From positions 349,536 to 413,535 of the forward strand of contig CAXAMN010026373.1 in assembly GCA_963970005.1 (NCBI GenBank): DNA of 64,000 nucleotides, written 5' to 3'. The notes beneath the pieces are model-generated. The model made no database searches and was not told the DNA's origin. It saw nothing but the letters and a program-made list of their open reading frames with translations. Source of the stretch: Durusdinium trenchii. Taxonomy: Eukaryota; Sar; Dinophyceae; Suessiales; Symbiodiniaceae. Shown one piece after another: positions 1-12,100 of this stretch (positions are counted from its first letter, which is position 1; each line of letters opens with the position of its first letter). A program made the position numbers and the translations under genes.

Positions 1-590
1 AGTCGGATCACAACCAGATTCTTGCAAGTTCAACAATGAAGTAGGAAAAGCACTCCAAGTTGATGAGCTATCAAATGAGGCTCTTTTCGAGTCATCACAT
101 CTTCCACCTTTTAACATGTTTTCCAGCGAGGATCTGTGTGCATCTTTGGAACGTGGCAAAGAAATTGCAAAGAAAAATATATCATTATATACGTTTAAAA
201 ACAAAGTAATAACAATAATAGATAATAAATAAGAATAAAATCGAAAGCACGGGTATAATTCTATAACTATATGGTTTTAAAAACTAGCAGGGGGCCGAAA
301 GGCGGTTTCGTGTTTCTGATCTTTGCGCTATTAGAAACAAGAAGCTTGTAGTAACAAGTGCCACGCTAGTAGTAACAAGTGCCTTACTAGTAGTAACAAA
401 GAAGCAGCTATTAGAATTTCATTTTAATAGCTTTTTTGTTACTACTAGTAAGGCACCTGTTACTAGTAGCGTGGCACTTGTTACTACAAGCGTGGCACTT
501 GTTACTACAAGCGTGGCACTTGTTACTATTACAATTTAATACACCTTTCATGTTTCGCACCACCGCCTTTTCGGCCCCTTTCGGTGCCAG
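1..590. other. Non-coding start of window with module repeats
   Basis: AT-rich sequence with no convincing coding signal. From about 340 to 535 it carries CTACTAG-type repeat modules in both orientations: copies reading one way at 340-410 are mirrored at 430-530, so the stretch could fold back on itself. Open frames here are repeat translations rich in Leu and Val. Confidence 0.6.
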
Positions 591-641
591 GCATCGCAGC
601 AGCGCCTCCGACTGCGGCGGGAAGAGCTGCAGCTCTCCGCG
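591..641 (+). CDS. Coiled-coil micro-exon
   Basis: The acceptor TGCCAG precedes a 17-codon phase-0 exon that reads ASQQRLRLRREELQLSA, followed by the donor GTGTCA. The peptide is rich in Arg, Gln, Glu and Leu with heptad-like spacing, typical of a coiled coil. The sharp rise in GC against flanking DNA supports an exon. It shares its style with the exons at 872, 2849, 3130 and 4722 and probably belongs to the same gene. Function unknown. Confidence 0.5.
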
Positions 642-871
642 GTGTCAGGGCGACTCCGGCGCCAAGAGGTGACTCCGAGCGGACTTCGTATGGGTCTCTT
701 TGAACAAAAGAAAACGATGGATTGCGAGTAGGTTGGAGGCCATCGCTAGTAGGTTCGAGTGTTAGAAGTCATTCACTTTCACAGGAGAACGTGTCTGAAT
801 GCAGTATTGACACGCTTCCCCCAAAAACTGAAACACCGAAAGCGATGACGGTTGGAACTTTGCCCCCGTAG

Positions 872-986
872 GCGATCTTGGAGGCTTCCGCCTTTGAAGA
901 CGAAGCTCAAGTGGCCCAGCGCCTGCAGGACGAGTCGCTGGCGGCGCTGCAACAGGAGCGCCAGCGCCGACTTCGTCTTCGGCTCG
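872..986 (+). CDS. Coiled-coil exon
   Basis: This exon follows acceptor CCGTAG and ends at donor GTCGGT. It encodes about 38 residues beginning AILEASAFEDEAQVAQRL and continuing with Gln/Glu/Arg/Leu-rich sequence, which predicts a continuous charged helix. Third codon positions are mostly G or C. It is probably part of the 0.6-5.8 kb coiled-coil gene. No family is recognised. Confidence 0.6.
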
Positions 987-2848
987 GTCGGTCTCGGCGC
1001 GAGCGACCGGCGTCCGACTGGTAGGCGGAGTGAGTGTTCAGAGCGATCTGATTCACTGGATTGGAGGTCTTTCGAAAGCTTCAGCTTAGAATATGGACCT
1101 TCAAAAGCTTAAGAAAGGATGGAAAGAAGAGTCGAAGTCTAAAGGAGCAAAGAAGAAACAAAAGAGACGATCGCGTGTTTGATGGATCAACCGCCTGGGT
1201 GGAATGCGTTGTCCTGGCGCATTACTTATTTATTCGATTGATCAGGATGGATCTTGGTTCCTGTTGGGCAACCCCGTCAGAACACCGAGCATGCAGGGAA
1301 ATCGTCCACCAAATGTGTGAGGGAAATCCTCATATTCCCCAAGGCACGAACAGGATCTAGAGGGAGCACACTCACCGCACACGAACATAGAGTTCACTCC
1401 ACCTATGTAGCTGGGTGACAGCAGTGTGGTAAGACGAGAAGCTGAATCAGATGCCCTTGCTGATGCACCCTCACAGGATCCTTTGGGCCTATCGAGAGGT
1501 TGGTGGACAGGTTTCCGATGTACATCAGACGTGAACGATTCAAGCCGAGGACGGTGCTTGATCGATTGAACGCTTCCTTTGCCAAGGTCATGCATAGACA
1601 GGTGCCTGATCGATCGTGCCATCCTGAGTGCTTCACGGCCCACGTTCAAAGTGCCTTCGCCAACAACGGTGCCAAATTTCGCACCAGACATTCAATGTGA
1701 TTCCGCGTGCCAAATCCTGCCTCCCGGACGACGTTGCGCGAGTCCTTCGACATCCAGCACCAGTCGGCAACGTCATCAAAGATTCAAGTCAGAGAAGAAC
1801 CGCTACTAGGTTGGAGGCCATCGCCATTAGGTTGGAGGCCATCTCTATTGGGTTGGAGGCCATCATTGCTATTGGTAACCTCAAAAGGCTTTGCGCCTCT
1901 GAGTTTTTTGCGGCTGATGAAGGAGACCGTGAGCAAAGTCAGAGCGCTCGGGCAATGACGCCCTTCTGAACCTTGTCGCCTTGTGGTTCAAAGACCGCCG
2001 ACGAATTCTCAAACAGGAGAGGGCGTGTCCAGGCACTGCTGTTTGAGCCGTTGTAACTGCGGAGTGCCAATGCCAGCACGCTGAGTGCGTTGTCATCCAA
2101 GAAAATTGTGCCGAATCGCAATTCACGCGTGGGCTGGCCACGGCTTTGTGCAGTTGCAGATCATCCAGTGGAGCACAGATGGGTGCATGAAACACGTGCC
2201 GGAGTGGTGCGACGAGTGGCAGGAGGCAGTGAGTCTTAGGTGATATAAAGGGCATGCGGATGCCATACAGTGCAGAGCGTCGCCGCAACAAGGAGGAGGC
2301 AGGACTCTAGGGCTTGTGGTCATAAGGTGCTTGCCGCCTCATGCAAGGGGAGCTCAGGCTTCAACGGTTGGTAGGTTGGGTAGATGGGCAACACAAAGTC
2401 ATAGGAAAAGAATCGAGGGTAGAATTCACAACTGTCTAGAAGAAAAAAACATTGTTGATTCAGAGTGCAATTGGGCTTCAGCGGTGTTGGGGCCTTTTGT
2501 CGCCAAGCACAACAAGCGAGTGCATTCAGCGGACAGCACGGAGTGCTCCAGGCACAAAATTGACTCTTTGCCAGTGCCCGAATTATTTGCGACTGAGAGG
2601 AAACTACTAGCCAAAGACTTCATGGCAACCAAATGTTTACAGCATGCAGTATGCTTGCATATTAGGCAAGTCCGCAAGAATGCTTTATTCTTCACCTCGC
2701 CTCCAGTCTTATGATCCGGACAAAAAACAAACAACCTTGCGTACAAGGAAAACACGACAGAATCCACAAAGGTCAAAAGAGTGAGCCAAAGAAGGAATGA
2801 CCAAAAGCCACATAGACCAATCGACCGTGGTCACCGACCACCTGCCAG
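987..2848. other. Intron-like stretch
   Basis: No exon could be supported. Three TTGGAGGCCATC modules lie at 1808-1872, a single one at 733-750. Open frames at 1242-1691 (-), 1881-2291 (-), 2316-2714 (+) and 2426-2776 (-) overlap in several frames and lack recognisable domains. Confidence 0.5.
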
Positions 2849-2993
2849 GAGTACATGGACACCGACCAGCTTCTCTCGGAGCTGCACAGCGAGACTCGTG
2901 CGTTGGCCTTGTCCAAGGCTGAGCTCTACGCCTGGCAGACGCGGAAGCGAACACGAGACCAGCAGCTGAAAGTGCTCCAGCAGGACGAGACCG
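2849..2993 (+). CDS. Coiled-coil exon
   Basis: After acceptor CTGCCAG the frame reads EYMDTDQLLSELHSETRAL and then a long Lys/Arg/Gln/Glu-rich helix ending near KVLQQDET, 48 codons plus one base. No GT lies at the likely end; the next bases are GCCAAG, so a GC donor is the simplest reading. The start could instead follow the AG at 2869. Predicted coiled coil, function unknown. Confidence 0.6.
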
Positions 2994-3129
2994 GCCAAGG
3001 CTTGATGTTCCACAAAAAGCACCTCACAAGGAAAAGTATGGTAGTGTGGTATCCCATAATCGTGTCATGTCCTGTCTCTTCGTGCCTGGATCACAGCTAG
3101 TTTCCTGGGCCGTTGTTGCGCTCCGCCAG

Positions 3130-3198
3130 GAGCTCTCTGCGATGGAGGGCGGCCGCGAAGCACAGCTGAAGAGCAGCCGCGCCAGGCGAATTCGGAGG
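3130..3198 (+). CDS. Coiled-coil micro-exon
   Basis: Acceptor CGCCAG, 23 codons reading ELSAMEGGREAQLKSS and then RARRIRR, donor GTGACC. It sits inside a 215-codon open frame (3046-3693), but only this GC-rich segment has coding character; the rest reads like an open intron. Confidence 0.5.
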
Positions 3199-4307
3199 GT
3201 GACCTGCTTGGTCCAGGTGAACGCTCCAAGATTCTCAAAATCCACGTGTTGCATGCGAAGTGTTTGGAGAGCAAGAATGATATTATATTGTGTTTTGTTT
3301 GTGAGAAAGTTGCGCATTGGAATTTCCGTTGAGATGAGTTTATGCCCAAGCAGCATGCACACCTGGCAGAATTTTCGTTGCTCCATGAGCCCAGACCTTT
3401 TGGATGGCTCTCAATCTGCAGACCATCTTCTCCTGACAACATCAATCCGGCTCAACACCACATCACATCCATCCATGGAACACGCCTGGAAAAATTGGCA
3501 AAACGCGGAACACTTGGGGGATCCTTCTGTGACCTCCTATCCCTTCTCACTTGACGAAGGTGCTTTGGCGCCAAGGGTTTTGCCGGCGCTTTTGGACCGT
3601 GCAACCCACCATGAAGTTTCATCCCAGGTTGCGCCAGTACACAAAAATCTTCCACGGCAACTGTTGTTGCCCCAAACAGTCTGTCTATTTTGAGCCAAAT
3701 CCATCCTCCTCCAGGTGTATGGCTGAAGCTGCTGCTTGTCACGCAGCAGTTGAACAGTCCGAGGCAGGCAAACGGTGCCTTCGGAGTGCAGCGAAGCGGT
3801 GTGGTCATAGGTCGTTTATTCTAGATCTGTTGAATCGCAGCTTGGAAAGCGGGGCCGCACGTGTAGACCCACGGCAAGAGCAGGCGTAGCATGGTGTGCC
3901 GAAATCGTTAGCAGTTAGCGTACTTTGTGCAGGGCAGATGCCCACACAGTTCAACACAAGGTTCATATCGCAGGCTTAGGCTTGTTAAGTAAACCCAGTA
4001 TTGGACACTGCCGATCCTATACGTGTTTGCCTCATGCAGCTTGCCTTGCATGGTACTTATCGGCAAGTGATTGGGTTGTGGAGTACATGATAAAAAGGGA
4101 GTAGCAGTAGAATATACCCTGAGCCTGGCTTCAATAGGAGTGAAGGATTCTGAAGGATGGGCATACAAGGTGGTGTTTGTTTCATGAAAAAGCAAGTCTT
4201 TCCTCGAGAACATCCTGCACCAGTTGCCACGCGCGCGCGCGCGTGTGTGTGTGTGTGTGTTGCAGGTTTTTGAACAAATGCAACTTGAGCTGTGTTTGTT
4301 GCTTCAG
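3199..4307. other. Intron-like stretch with GC/GT microsatellite
   Basis: No supportable exon. At 4231-4260 an alternating CG run passes into a GT run, a purine-pyrimidine tract of about 30 bp. Shorter open frames on both strands overlap each other and show no domain. Confidence 0.5.
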
Positions 4308-4470
4308 CGGCTGGCCTTTTAGCACGGTCGGACACCCAAGAACGTCCAAATTGCCAGGAAGCGCGCCGTGCACTGGCAGAGGCATTGCAGATGAAGGCTG
4401 CAGCAAGCAAAAACGATCAAGAACAGACGGCCTATTGGACCCCAAGCAATCAAAGCTGGATGACCAAAGC
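4308..4470 (+). CDS. Exon, kinase C-lobe-like or coiled coil
   Basis: After acceptor GCTTCAG the frame reads GLLARSDTQERPNCQEARRA, then LAEALQMKAAAS and a polar stretch. The piece QERPNCQEA resembles the conserved Arg-Pro of kinase subdomain XI, but the surrounding sequence would also suit a helical coiled coil and no other kinase motif lies within 4 kb upstream. The 3' end is not defined by a clear donor. Confidence 0.4.
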
Positions 4471-4557
4471 ATCTCGAACACTTCCACTTGAAGGCTTCCT
4501 CATGGCTGTTGCTTTCTCACGAAAGGCTCCATTCGACTGTTCTCGAAGAAAGCCTAG

Positions 4558-4680
4558 CGATGGCCTCCGCCCTACTAGCGATGGCCTCCAACCTAGGCTT
4601 CTTGCTATTAGTAGTAATGGTCTTCAACTTAGTAGCATTCTTGCTAGTATAAGGCCAGGAGCCCCCGTTCGTAGCGTCCT
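4558..4680. repeat. Module repeat cluster
   Basis: Reverse-orientation modules (CCTACTAGCGATGGCCTCCA type) followed by degenerate CTAGTAG units and a copy carrying CCAGGAGCCCC. It lies directly before the coiled-coil exon at 4722. Confidence 0.75.
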
Positions 4681-4721
4681 CTTGTTCGCCTCTTTGGCCT
4701 CGTTCGTTTCGACCTCGCCAG

Positions 4722-4808
4722 GCCGAGGCCGCTCGGCGCCTGCAGGGAGAGATCGCCTCGTGCGAAGCTCGGGTGCGTGGCATGGAGGCGAAGGCCGACC
4801 ACGCCAGG
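4722..4808 (+). CDS. Coiled-coil micro-exon
   Basis: Acceptor CTCGCCAG is followed by AEAARRLQGEIASCEARVRG and then MEAKADHA. The 3' end is taken at a possible GC donor (AG|GCGCGG); the open frame itself runs to a TGA at 4855. Strongly GC-rich with a helical, charged composition. Probably the same gene as the exons at 872-3198. Confidence 0.5.
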
Positions 4809-4924
4809 CGCGGACGCTGAGGGCGCGGGTGATGCGACGGAGGGTGAGACGCTGACGGCGGGTGAAGCGTAACTCATGGGCCAAACAGTGGGTGATGTCG
4901 ATGTGAGGTCTTAGCTTCTTCCTC

Positions 4925-5065
4925 TTCCTAGTACGCGATGCACTTGTTCCTAATAGCTTCTTGTTACTAGTAGTAAAGCACTTGTTACTGTTACTAGTAG
5001 CGATGCACTTGTTCCTAATAGCTTCCTGTTCCTAGTAAGCAATGCACTTGTTACTAGAAGCAGGT
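4925..5065. repeat. Module repeat array
   Basis: Seven or more tandem modules, alternating 'cttgttactag' and 'tagcgatgca' parts, in the orientation opposite to the arrays at 7205-7520. Short frames here translate to repeated LLVT/SALL strings and are not genes. Confidence 0.8.
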
Positions 5066-5695
5066 CGAAACTAAGTCGCTTTGGAATCCTGACATTCGGG
5101 GCACAGTTACCCATGGGCCCTCGTTCGTTGTTTGATGGGTGATTTCGCGGATGGGTCGGAAAGTGGGTAGGCTCTGTGAAAAGGGTTTGTTGGAATTCAG
5201 GTGCCTTCCATTTTTGTGCTTTATATACAAGTCGTTGAGGTGGATGTGACACAATCCACTAGGCACTTTAGAAGAGAAAAAGCAACAAAACAAAGCCCGG
5301 GCCTCCATTTGCAGGCTTTAACTAGCACCTTGGTGGGGCAGCAAACGGTTCAAAAAAGAAAAACACCTTCAGAGCTGAAATTATCCAATGACACTTCAGG
5401 TTTGATTCGATAGCTTTCAGAATGGGTTCCTAGGCAACTCACTGGCACATGATTTTCCACATGATGGCACATGGAATCCGTTTGAAATCTGGTAGGTCAC
5501 CGCTTTAGTCACCTCAAAACAACAGAATTCCTTTGCTGTGGCCAGATGCAAGTCTTGCATTTTGGGCCACGGTCCAGGGAGGCAGCGGGAACTTCCGCAA
5601 AGCCCTTCGGCTAGTAGCGATGACCTCCAACCTAATCCGCTTCGCTTCCAACTCAGGCTCAAAGCAATCAATTTTGGCCCCTAGCAGTTGGCCAG

Positions 5696-5763
5696 TTGGG
5701 CGGGCCCTGCGACTCGATCGTGCGACTCACGAAGAACTACGGTTGCGATTTCAGCAGCTCTGA
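5696..5763 (+). CDS. Possible terminal coiled-coil exon
   Basis: After acceptor TTGGCCAG the frame reads RALRLDRATHEELRLRFQQL and then a TGA stop at 5761. It could be the last exon of the 0.6-5.8 kb coiled-coil gene, or an internal exon with an unseen donor just before the stop. Confidence 0.4.
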
Positions 5764-7204
5764 AACGCTGAATTTTCTGAGGGTATTGCTACTAGGAGCC
5801 AGAAGCTACTAGGAACAAGGATGCTACGAACGGGGCTCCTGGCCTTAATACTAGGAGCAAGGACACTACTAGTGACAAGAGGTCCATCCAAGAACCGAGT
5901 CCTGAAAGCAATTCTTCCAAGAACCTAGCAAACCTAGCAAAGGGTTCAAGCCTTCTTTCATCCACAGCTTCAAATTTGTAGCCGTTTTTGGGAAACCAAG
6001 GCTTAGCCTTTTTGGTGTTTGCCGTTTTTTTTGTTAGCTCGATTCGCAGGGTGCCCATCTGAGCTGAACCGCCCTAAACTTGGGCGGCGCTTCAAAGGGC
6101 TCCGTGTGACACTGGTCAAAGACCAGGTGTCACGAGGAGGGGCACCATGTTTTTAAGGCCCTCGTGCACCTTCATTTTGGTTGAAAAAGGAAAGAAGGAG
6201 TTTCTGAAAGGAGTTTCACAACGTTGCTGTTCCATCTCAATATCACCAAATCAACCAACCGATATGCCCAACGAACAAGACACAAAAATTAAAGCAACAT
6301 AAAGAGAGAGATGAACATGGAGACAGACTACTTTGAACGTCACTTCTCTTTTTCTCTGGTCCAGTTCTCCTTATTTTGCTTCGCGCCTTGGGCGCAAATA
6401 CCCATGGCGGTTCTCCAGGGTGTGCGGGGCTTGTTGCAGCGGCGGGGGATGCCGCAGCTCCCACTGAGGCCGGACAGAAAGGTCCAGTTCTAGCGATAGC
6501 CTCCAACCTAATAGCTTCTTGCTACTCGTTCTGTTTTATTCCTTCGGCGTGACGTAATTTACTTCAGACGAATCTACTGGCATTTGGAGGGAGGAACTCC
6601 CAGAGAGGAATCAAAATTCCGACCTCTCTAAAGGGTATGTGCGAGGGGGTGTCCTATTACATGGGATACTGTTCTGGGCATACTCTACCTTCCCCCACGC
6701 TTCCCCCGAAAAATATTGCAATATTCTTTAGTTAAAGAAGCAAGAATTCAAGCATGCCTGGCATTGCCAGCTAATTCCAGACAATGATCATCCAGGCGTC
6801 AAATGTAGCACCACAAAAATTGCAGAATCTCTGATCCGATTGGCTTTCATTGCATCCTGGTGGGGACCCAACTAACAGGCGAAAATGGAGACCCGTGAGG
6901 AAGCAAAAACTGTGCACAGCCCAAAGAGGACCAGAAATGAACCCCTTCAGCAAGGTCGATTCACGCAAGTGTTCACCAAATATCATCGACGTACTAGTAT
7001 CAATCTACTGAGACTAAGAAATGAATGGTGCGTGTTCAACATGGCATGTTCTTTTTGCTTCAGAAGGGGTGAGCGTTCAATCCTTAGCCAAAAGAAGCCT
7101 TTGCATCTTTTTGTCAGGGTACAACAAATATCAACATATAGGATAGGATAGGAAGAAGGTGCAAGGGCTTTTAGAGGTCCAAAAGAAGAATCAAACCCAA
7201 GGAG
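5764..7204. other. Intergenic or intronic DNA
   Basis: Module repeats at 5785-5880 and 6490-6530. A GC-rich island at 6405-6475 could hold a short exon (reads GVRGLLQRRGMPQLPLRPD), but no second line of evidence supports it. Otherwise AT-rich with no coding signal. Confidence 0.5.
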
Positions 7205-7520
7205 GCCATCGGTAGGTTGGAGGCCATGGCTATTAGAAGCAAAGAAGCTAGCAGCTACTAGTAACAAAGGGCATCGCTACTAGGAGCAAGGACGCTACCA
7301 GTAGCTCCTGGCCTTACTACCAGTAACCAGAAGCTACTAGGTTGGAGGCCATTGCTAGAAACAAAGAAAAGGCCACACGTTCAACCAAGGGCTCCTGGCA
7401 TCGCTACTAGAAGCCTTACTACTAGGAACAAGGGCGCTACTAGGAGCAAAGGGCATCGCTACTAGGAACAAGAAGGCTACTAGGAACAAGTGCATCGCTT
7501 CTAGTAACAAGTGCCTTACT
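7205..7520. repeat. Module repeat array, left of gap
   Basis: About fifteen consecutive modules in one orientation, including TTGGAGGCCATGGCTATTAG, GAGCAAGGACGCTAC, CTCCTGGCCTTACTAC and GAACAAGAAGGCTACTAG forms in mixed order. The array runs straight into the 806-bp gap. Confidence 0.9.
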
Positions 7521-8326
7521 NNNNNNNNNNNNNNNNNNNNNNNNNNNNNNNNNNNNNNNNNNNNNNNNNNNNNNNNNNNNNNNNNNNNNNNNNNNNNNNN
7601 NNNNNNNNNNNNNNNNNNNNNNNNNNNNNNNNNNNNNNNNNNNNNNNNNNNNNNNNNNNNNNNNNNNNNNNNNNNNNNNNNNNNNNNNNNNNNNNNNNNN
7701 NNNNNNNNNNNNNNNNNNNNNNNNNNNNNNNNNNNNNNNNNNNNNNNNNNNNNNNNNNNNNNNNNNNNNNNNNNNNNNNNNNNNNNNNNNNNNNNNNNNN
7801 NNNNNNNNNNNNNNNNNNNNNNNNNNNNNNNNNNNNNNNNNNNNNNNNNNNNNNNNNNNNNNNNNNNNNNNNNNNNNNNNNNNNNNNNNNNNNNNNNNNN
7901 NNNNNNNNNNNNNNNNNNNNNNNNNNNNNNNNNNNNNNNNNNNNNNNNNNNNNNNNNNNNNNNNNNNNNNNNNNNNNNNNNNNNNNNNNNNNNNNNNNNN
8001 NNNNNNNNNNNNNNNNNNNNNNNNNNNNNNNNNNNNNNNNNNNNNNNNNNNNNNNNNNNNNNNNNNNNNNNNNNNNNNNNNNNNNNNNNNNNNNNNNNNN
8101 NNNNNNNNNNNNNNNNNNNNNNNNNNNNNNNNNNNNNNNNNNNNNNNNNNNNNNNNNNNNNNNNNNNNNNNNNNNNNNNNNNNNNNNNNNNNNNNNNNNN
8201 NNNNNNNNNNNNNNNNNNNNNNNNNNNNNNNNNNNNNNNNNNNNNNNNNNNNNNNNNNNNNNNNNNNNNNNNNNNNNNNNNNNNNNNNNNNNNNNNNNNN
8301 NNNNNNNNNNNNNNNNNNNNNNNNNN
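7521..8326. other. Assembly gap (N run)
   Basis: 806 undetermined bases. Module repeats flank both sides in opposite orientations, so the assembler probably failed on an inverted or long repeat array. Any frame drawn across it is meaningless. Confidence 0.99.
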
Positions 8327-8540
8327 ACTACTAGCGTGGCACCTGTTACTAGAAGCTTATTGTTTCTAGTAGCTTCTTGTTACTACTAGTAAGGCACCTG
8401 TTACTAGTAGCGTGGCACTTGTTACTACAAGCAAAGGAATCTAAAAGGGGGGGAAGATAGTTGGCCAAAACATGCCAGGAGCCCCGAACGTAGCGTCCTT
8501 GCTCCGTTCGTAGGGGGGGAAGATAGTGGGCCTCAAAGGA
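8327..8540. repeat. Module repeats, right of gap
   Basis: Modules with CTTGTTACTACTAGTAAGG and 'tagcgtggca' parts, opposite in orientation to those left of the gap, then two units at 8470-8520 in which the boundary is CGAACG instead of CTAGTAG. Confidence 0.8.
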
Positions 8541-9139
8541 CATAGACTAGTTGGAGACTACCCTGGGAATTTTGGAGCCAAGATGTATGGCAAGTCATCA
8601 TCCAGGAAGGATAACAAACTAGTTTTGAAGAGCACTTGAGAATCCGTGAGTCTTTCCCTTCTGCTTTTTCGGGTGCTCGGTGAAAACCGTTCTCACCCTT
8701 CAGGGATCTTCAGGACAAGGTCAGAACCAGGTGTACGACCTGAGAACAACGTGTTGGTTCTGATGGGATGGCCTGGTTGGATGAGATGGTCACCTGCTCA
8801 GATGCGTCCACAAGCCAAATCCATGCACGATCGTGACCAGCGTGCTCTCACACCCAGCTGGTTTGAAGCAGCTGGTTTGGATGATGTTGTGTTTTCCTGT
8901 GGGTTGTTATTGAATGTATTGGCCATGGTTGACAAGTCCTTTGACCCCGTTCATTCACCATTGCATGGTTCCTTTCCGGGACCATACCTTATCCCTTGAA
9001 CCATTCCATGTTGAAAGTACCCATCCCTTTCTCCGCAGATTCGCACTGGATCCACAAAAACCCAAACACCAAACGGTGACCGGACATCTCATCTCAAGAT
9101 CGCCTTTTTCGGTCGTTGGTGTTTTCTCGTTGCTTCCAG
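8541..9139. other. Region upstream of first recognised kinase exon
   Basis: The kinase glycine-rich loop should lie here if the gene is complete. A weak candidate is PGNFGAKMYGK, encoded near 8561-8595, but its spacing is not canonical. The 117-codon frame at 8646-8999 has no recognisable domain. Confidence 0.4.
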
Positions 9140-9190
9140 GTGGCGATCAAGCTCATGGGAGAGGAGGCTGTGGCCACCCACCGGGAGTTT
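9140..9190 (+). CDS. Kinase exon: beta-3 VAIK
   Basis: Acceptor TTCCAG, 17 codons in phase 0, donor GTGCCT. It reads VAIKLMGEEAVATHREF. Lys 4 of the exon is the expected ATP-binding lysine. Confidence 0.8.
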
Positions 9191-12100
9191 GTGCCTCGGA
9201 GTCCGAGCGGCGAGCAGCGAGCGCTCGGGCCGGCGAGCGCTCGGGCCGTTGGGCGGCGGGAACGGTGTGCGAGAGGCGAAGGCGGCGCGCCAAGGGAAGG
9301 GCGGCCTCCAAGCTAGAAGCTTCCAAGCTAAGAGCGATGGTGGAGAATAGATGAGAATGGTGGATCGTGTTCGAACCTCCATAGGCTCATTGTAATGCAG
9401 GGGGAGGAGGGATCGAGAGCGAAATTCACCCAAGAAATGCAAAAGGCCATATGAGGGGGACCATGTCCGGTGCTCAAAAATCTTCAGAGCTGTGTTCAAC
9501 ATGTTGATTGGCTCTGAGATTTGCTTTCGGGGATTGCAACCCCCAAGCTAAGTGGCATACCAGGTTCCACGGAAACAGATGGAATACTTGGAACACAAAG
9601 GCTCATCTACAAAAATCAATAAACGTTTCTCCCCACGCCGCTTGGTGACGCGCGCGGGAGCTCGTGGCATTCACCTACGGACGACGCTCAACCGTCCCGA
9701 GGAGATTATGCAAGCGATCAGCCATCCAAACTTGATCCGAGCGCTCGACTTCTTTCAGCGCCTAAGCTGACGGAGATGTGATTGCAGTAACAGGTGCGTC
9801 GCCACTAGGAGCAAGGACAGGACGCTACTAGGAACAAGGGCATCGCTGCTAGTAACATGTTGGAGTCAGGAACCCAAAATCAAAACGGACCTCCAAATGG
9901 TCCGCGAGGCTCTTGAACAGACCCAGTTTGGGGAGCCATACCCCCTTATGATTGCAGTAACAAGAAGCTACTAGGAGCAAAGGGCATCGCTACTAGTAGC
10001 AAGGGCCTTACTAGGAACAATGTTTGCCAGTAGAAACAAGAAGCTTCAATTAGAATTTAATTGGAAGGCTACTAGGAGCCATACCCCCTGGTGATTCGGA
10101 CCAAGTTTGTGAGATCGGCCTTTGCGCTTGGCTCACGAAAAGATCCACCCTCCTTGGATAGCCTCAAGTTGAAAGGATCTCAACACAGCCCAACAACCCA
10201 AAACGACGGCACACGCTACGGTGTCACTGGAGGTACAACTGTGGTGCAGCCTTGGTTTTAACCTATGTCCCAGGCGGCACCTTGACCCAGGCAGAACCAG
10301 ACGCCGAAACGCCGACCAAGCGCTCCAAAATGCGTTTTCCAGATCAAGTCACCCTTCATTGAGGAAACATGAGAAAACGATGTGTGATTTTCCAGTGGAT
10401 GAATCAAGGATGTTTCAAGCAATCTAGATGTTCGACGACCCAACTTCCATGAAGCCTCAGTTTCCTCTCGAAGGGCTCGCACCTGCCGCATGCTGCGCTT
10501 TTGGCTCATGATGGGAACCAAATGTCCTTCCATTTCCCCGAGCACAGGGTGGGACACACTGCATAGAAGCTTATAGCTAGATGGGACACAGTTCTGGGAT
10601 AGCTAGGAATGATGGAATCCCACACTTCCCTTCATATTTTTGCACCGATGGAATGCATTTTCGTACAGAAAGACTTGTGTGCAACACTGGGCAGCTGGGT
10701 TTGTGCACCGAGAGTCTTCCTCACCCAGGTGTGTCACTTCTTTTGGGAGGGGGATGCCAGAGCTCTTCTTGTTTTTCCACACCTCTCTGGGGAAAACAAA
10801 CTCCTAATAGCGATGCCCTTGTTACTAGTAGCTGCTTGTTCCTAGTAGTAATGCCAGGAGCTACTAGTAGCGTCCTGGCTCCGTTCGTAGCGATGCCCGT
10901 TGTTCCGTTCATAGCTGCTTGTTCTTGGACGTTTGGAGAAACGGAATCCTGGAGGCCGTGAAGGAGGGCGCGGGATTCCTGGCCGAAGGCAAGGCCAAGC
11001 ATCTCTTTCGGCTGCTGCTGGAGGCCGTGAGCTACCTTCATCAACATCGGAGCTTCGGAGCGAACGAAGGATTGGGATCCAGCGTTCATCCGAATGGGTG
11101 TGGGTAGAGCATGCCATTGCTACGAACGTAGCGATGCCCTTGTTACTAGGTGGAAAGTGTCAAGACTTCATGACTTTGTGTTGCTTTGGGTTCGGATCCC
11201 TGGCCCATCCCCATCCCACTAGTTCTTGAGAAACATAGTTCCAGCAAAGACCATAAGATGAGTATATGATGTTCAAAGTGGCGGGAGTCACCTGGAGTCT
11301 CAGAAAGTACCTCAGAAATTGGGCACATGTCCCTGTTCTTTATGGGATGAGGTCAGGTCCCATTTTCTACAGGGTCTAGGTAGTCATTTCTGGTTGAAGA
11401 CTTACCTTTCTCGTTGCGGGCATGTTTTTAAGTGTTTTTATGGATCCATCCTGCAAAGATGCCGACCTTTTTGGTAGCTTGCCCTTCTTGGTGCACATGT
11501 GTTCTCGTCTCGATGGTGTGGCATGGAGATTGCATGGTGGTGTTAACCCCATTTTGACATGATTCTGACTCAAAAGAGAATGAAATATGATTCTGACATG
11601 TTAACCATGCCCAGACACTCCATTGCACTGGCATGTTTGCCTACATTCATCCCCTGTTCAACCACCCCAAGGTATTGAATGCTGTTAAGTAATATGCCAG
11701 TCCCCTGGATGCTTTGGGATGTTCTGCTTGATTCATTCTGATTCCTTCACTCGAGTCCAGCCGATCTCGGAGTTGGCTCAAGTCACCAGACTTGGGTGGT
11801 CGGATGGATTGAAAAGGGGTGAATGTGAGAAAAGATGGAAAAGGGACAGGTGAGTATTCCAGCTAGGTAATCCCTTTTGTAAATAGAAAGGAGTCTTTAA
11901 GCTGACGTAACTGCGGGACACCGAAGTAGGACTGAGCAAAGAAGCCATGTCCATGTGTCCATGGTGGACTGCTCGTCAAGGCTAGTGACCAAACAACAAG
12001 CCATCAGGTAAAAGCCAAATAAGTCAAGGTCCTTGAGCCATGGCGAAGCGAATTTCAGCGTTGCAGCCGAGTGGTGAAATACTCATTCTAGAAGTCACGC

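Noticed and set aside
340..535. CRISPR-like array
   Set aside because: Modules lack unique equal-length spacers, occur in both orientations and throughout a eukaryotic-type locus.
436..672. Leu/Val-rich small ORFs here and in other arrays (MASNLL, SDGLQP, LLVARSY strings)
   Set aside because: Repeat-module translations; the same peptides recur at dozens of sites in both orientations.
3046..3693. 215-codon + ORF
   Set aside because: Only 3130-3198 has coding character and splice sites; the rest looks like an open intron.
7511..8389. 292-codon ORF
   Set aside because: It spans the N gap and has no sequence content.
10498..10508. Second spliced-leader-like string (TTTTGGCTCATG)
   Set aside because: It mismatches the leader near its end and lies before no intronless gene.
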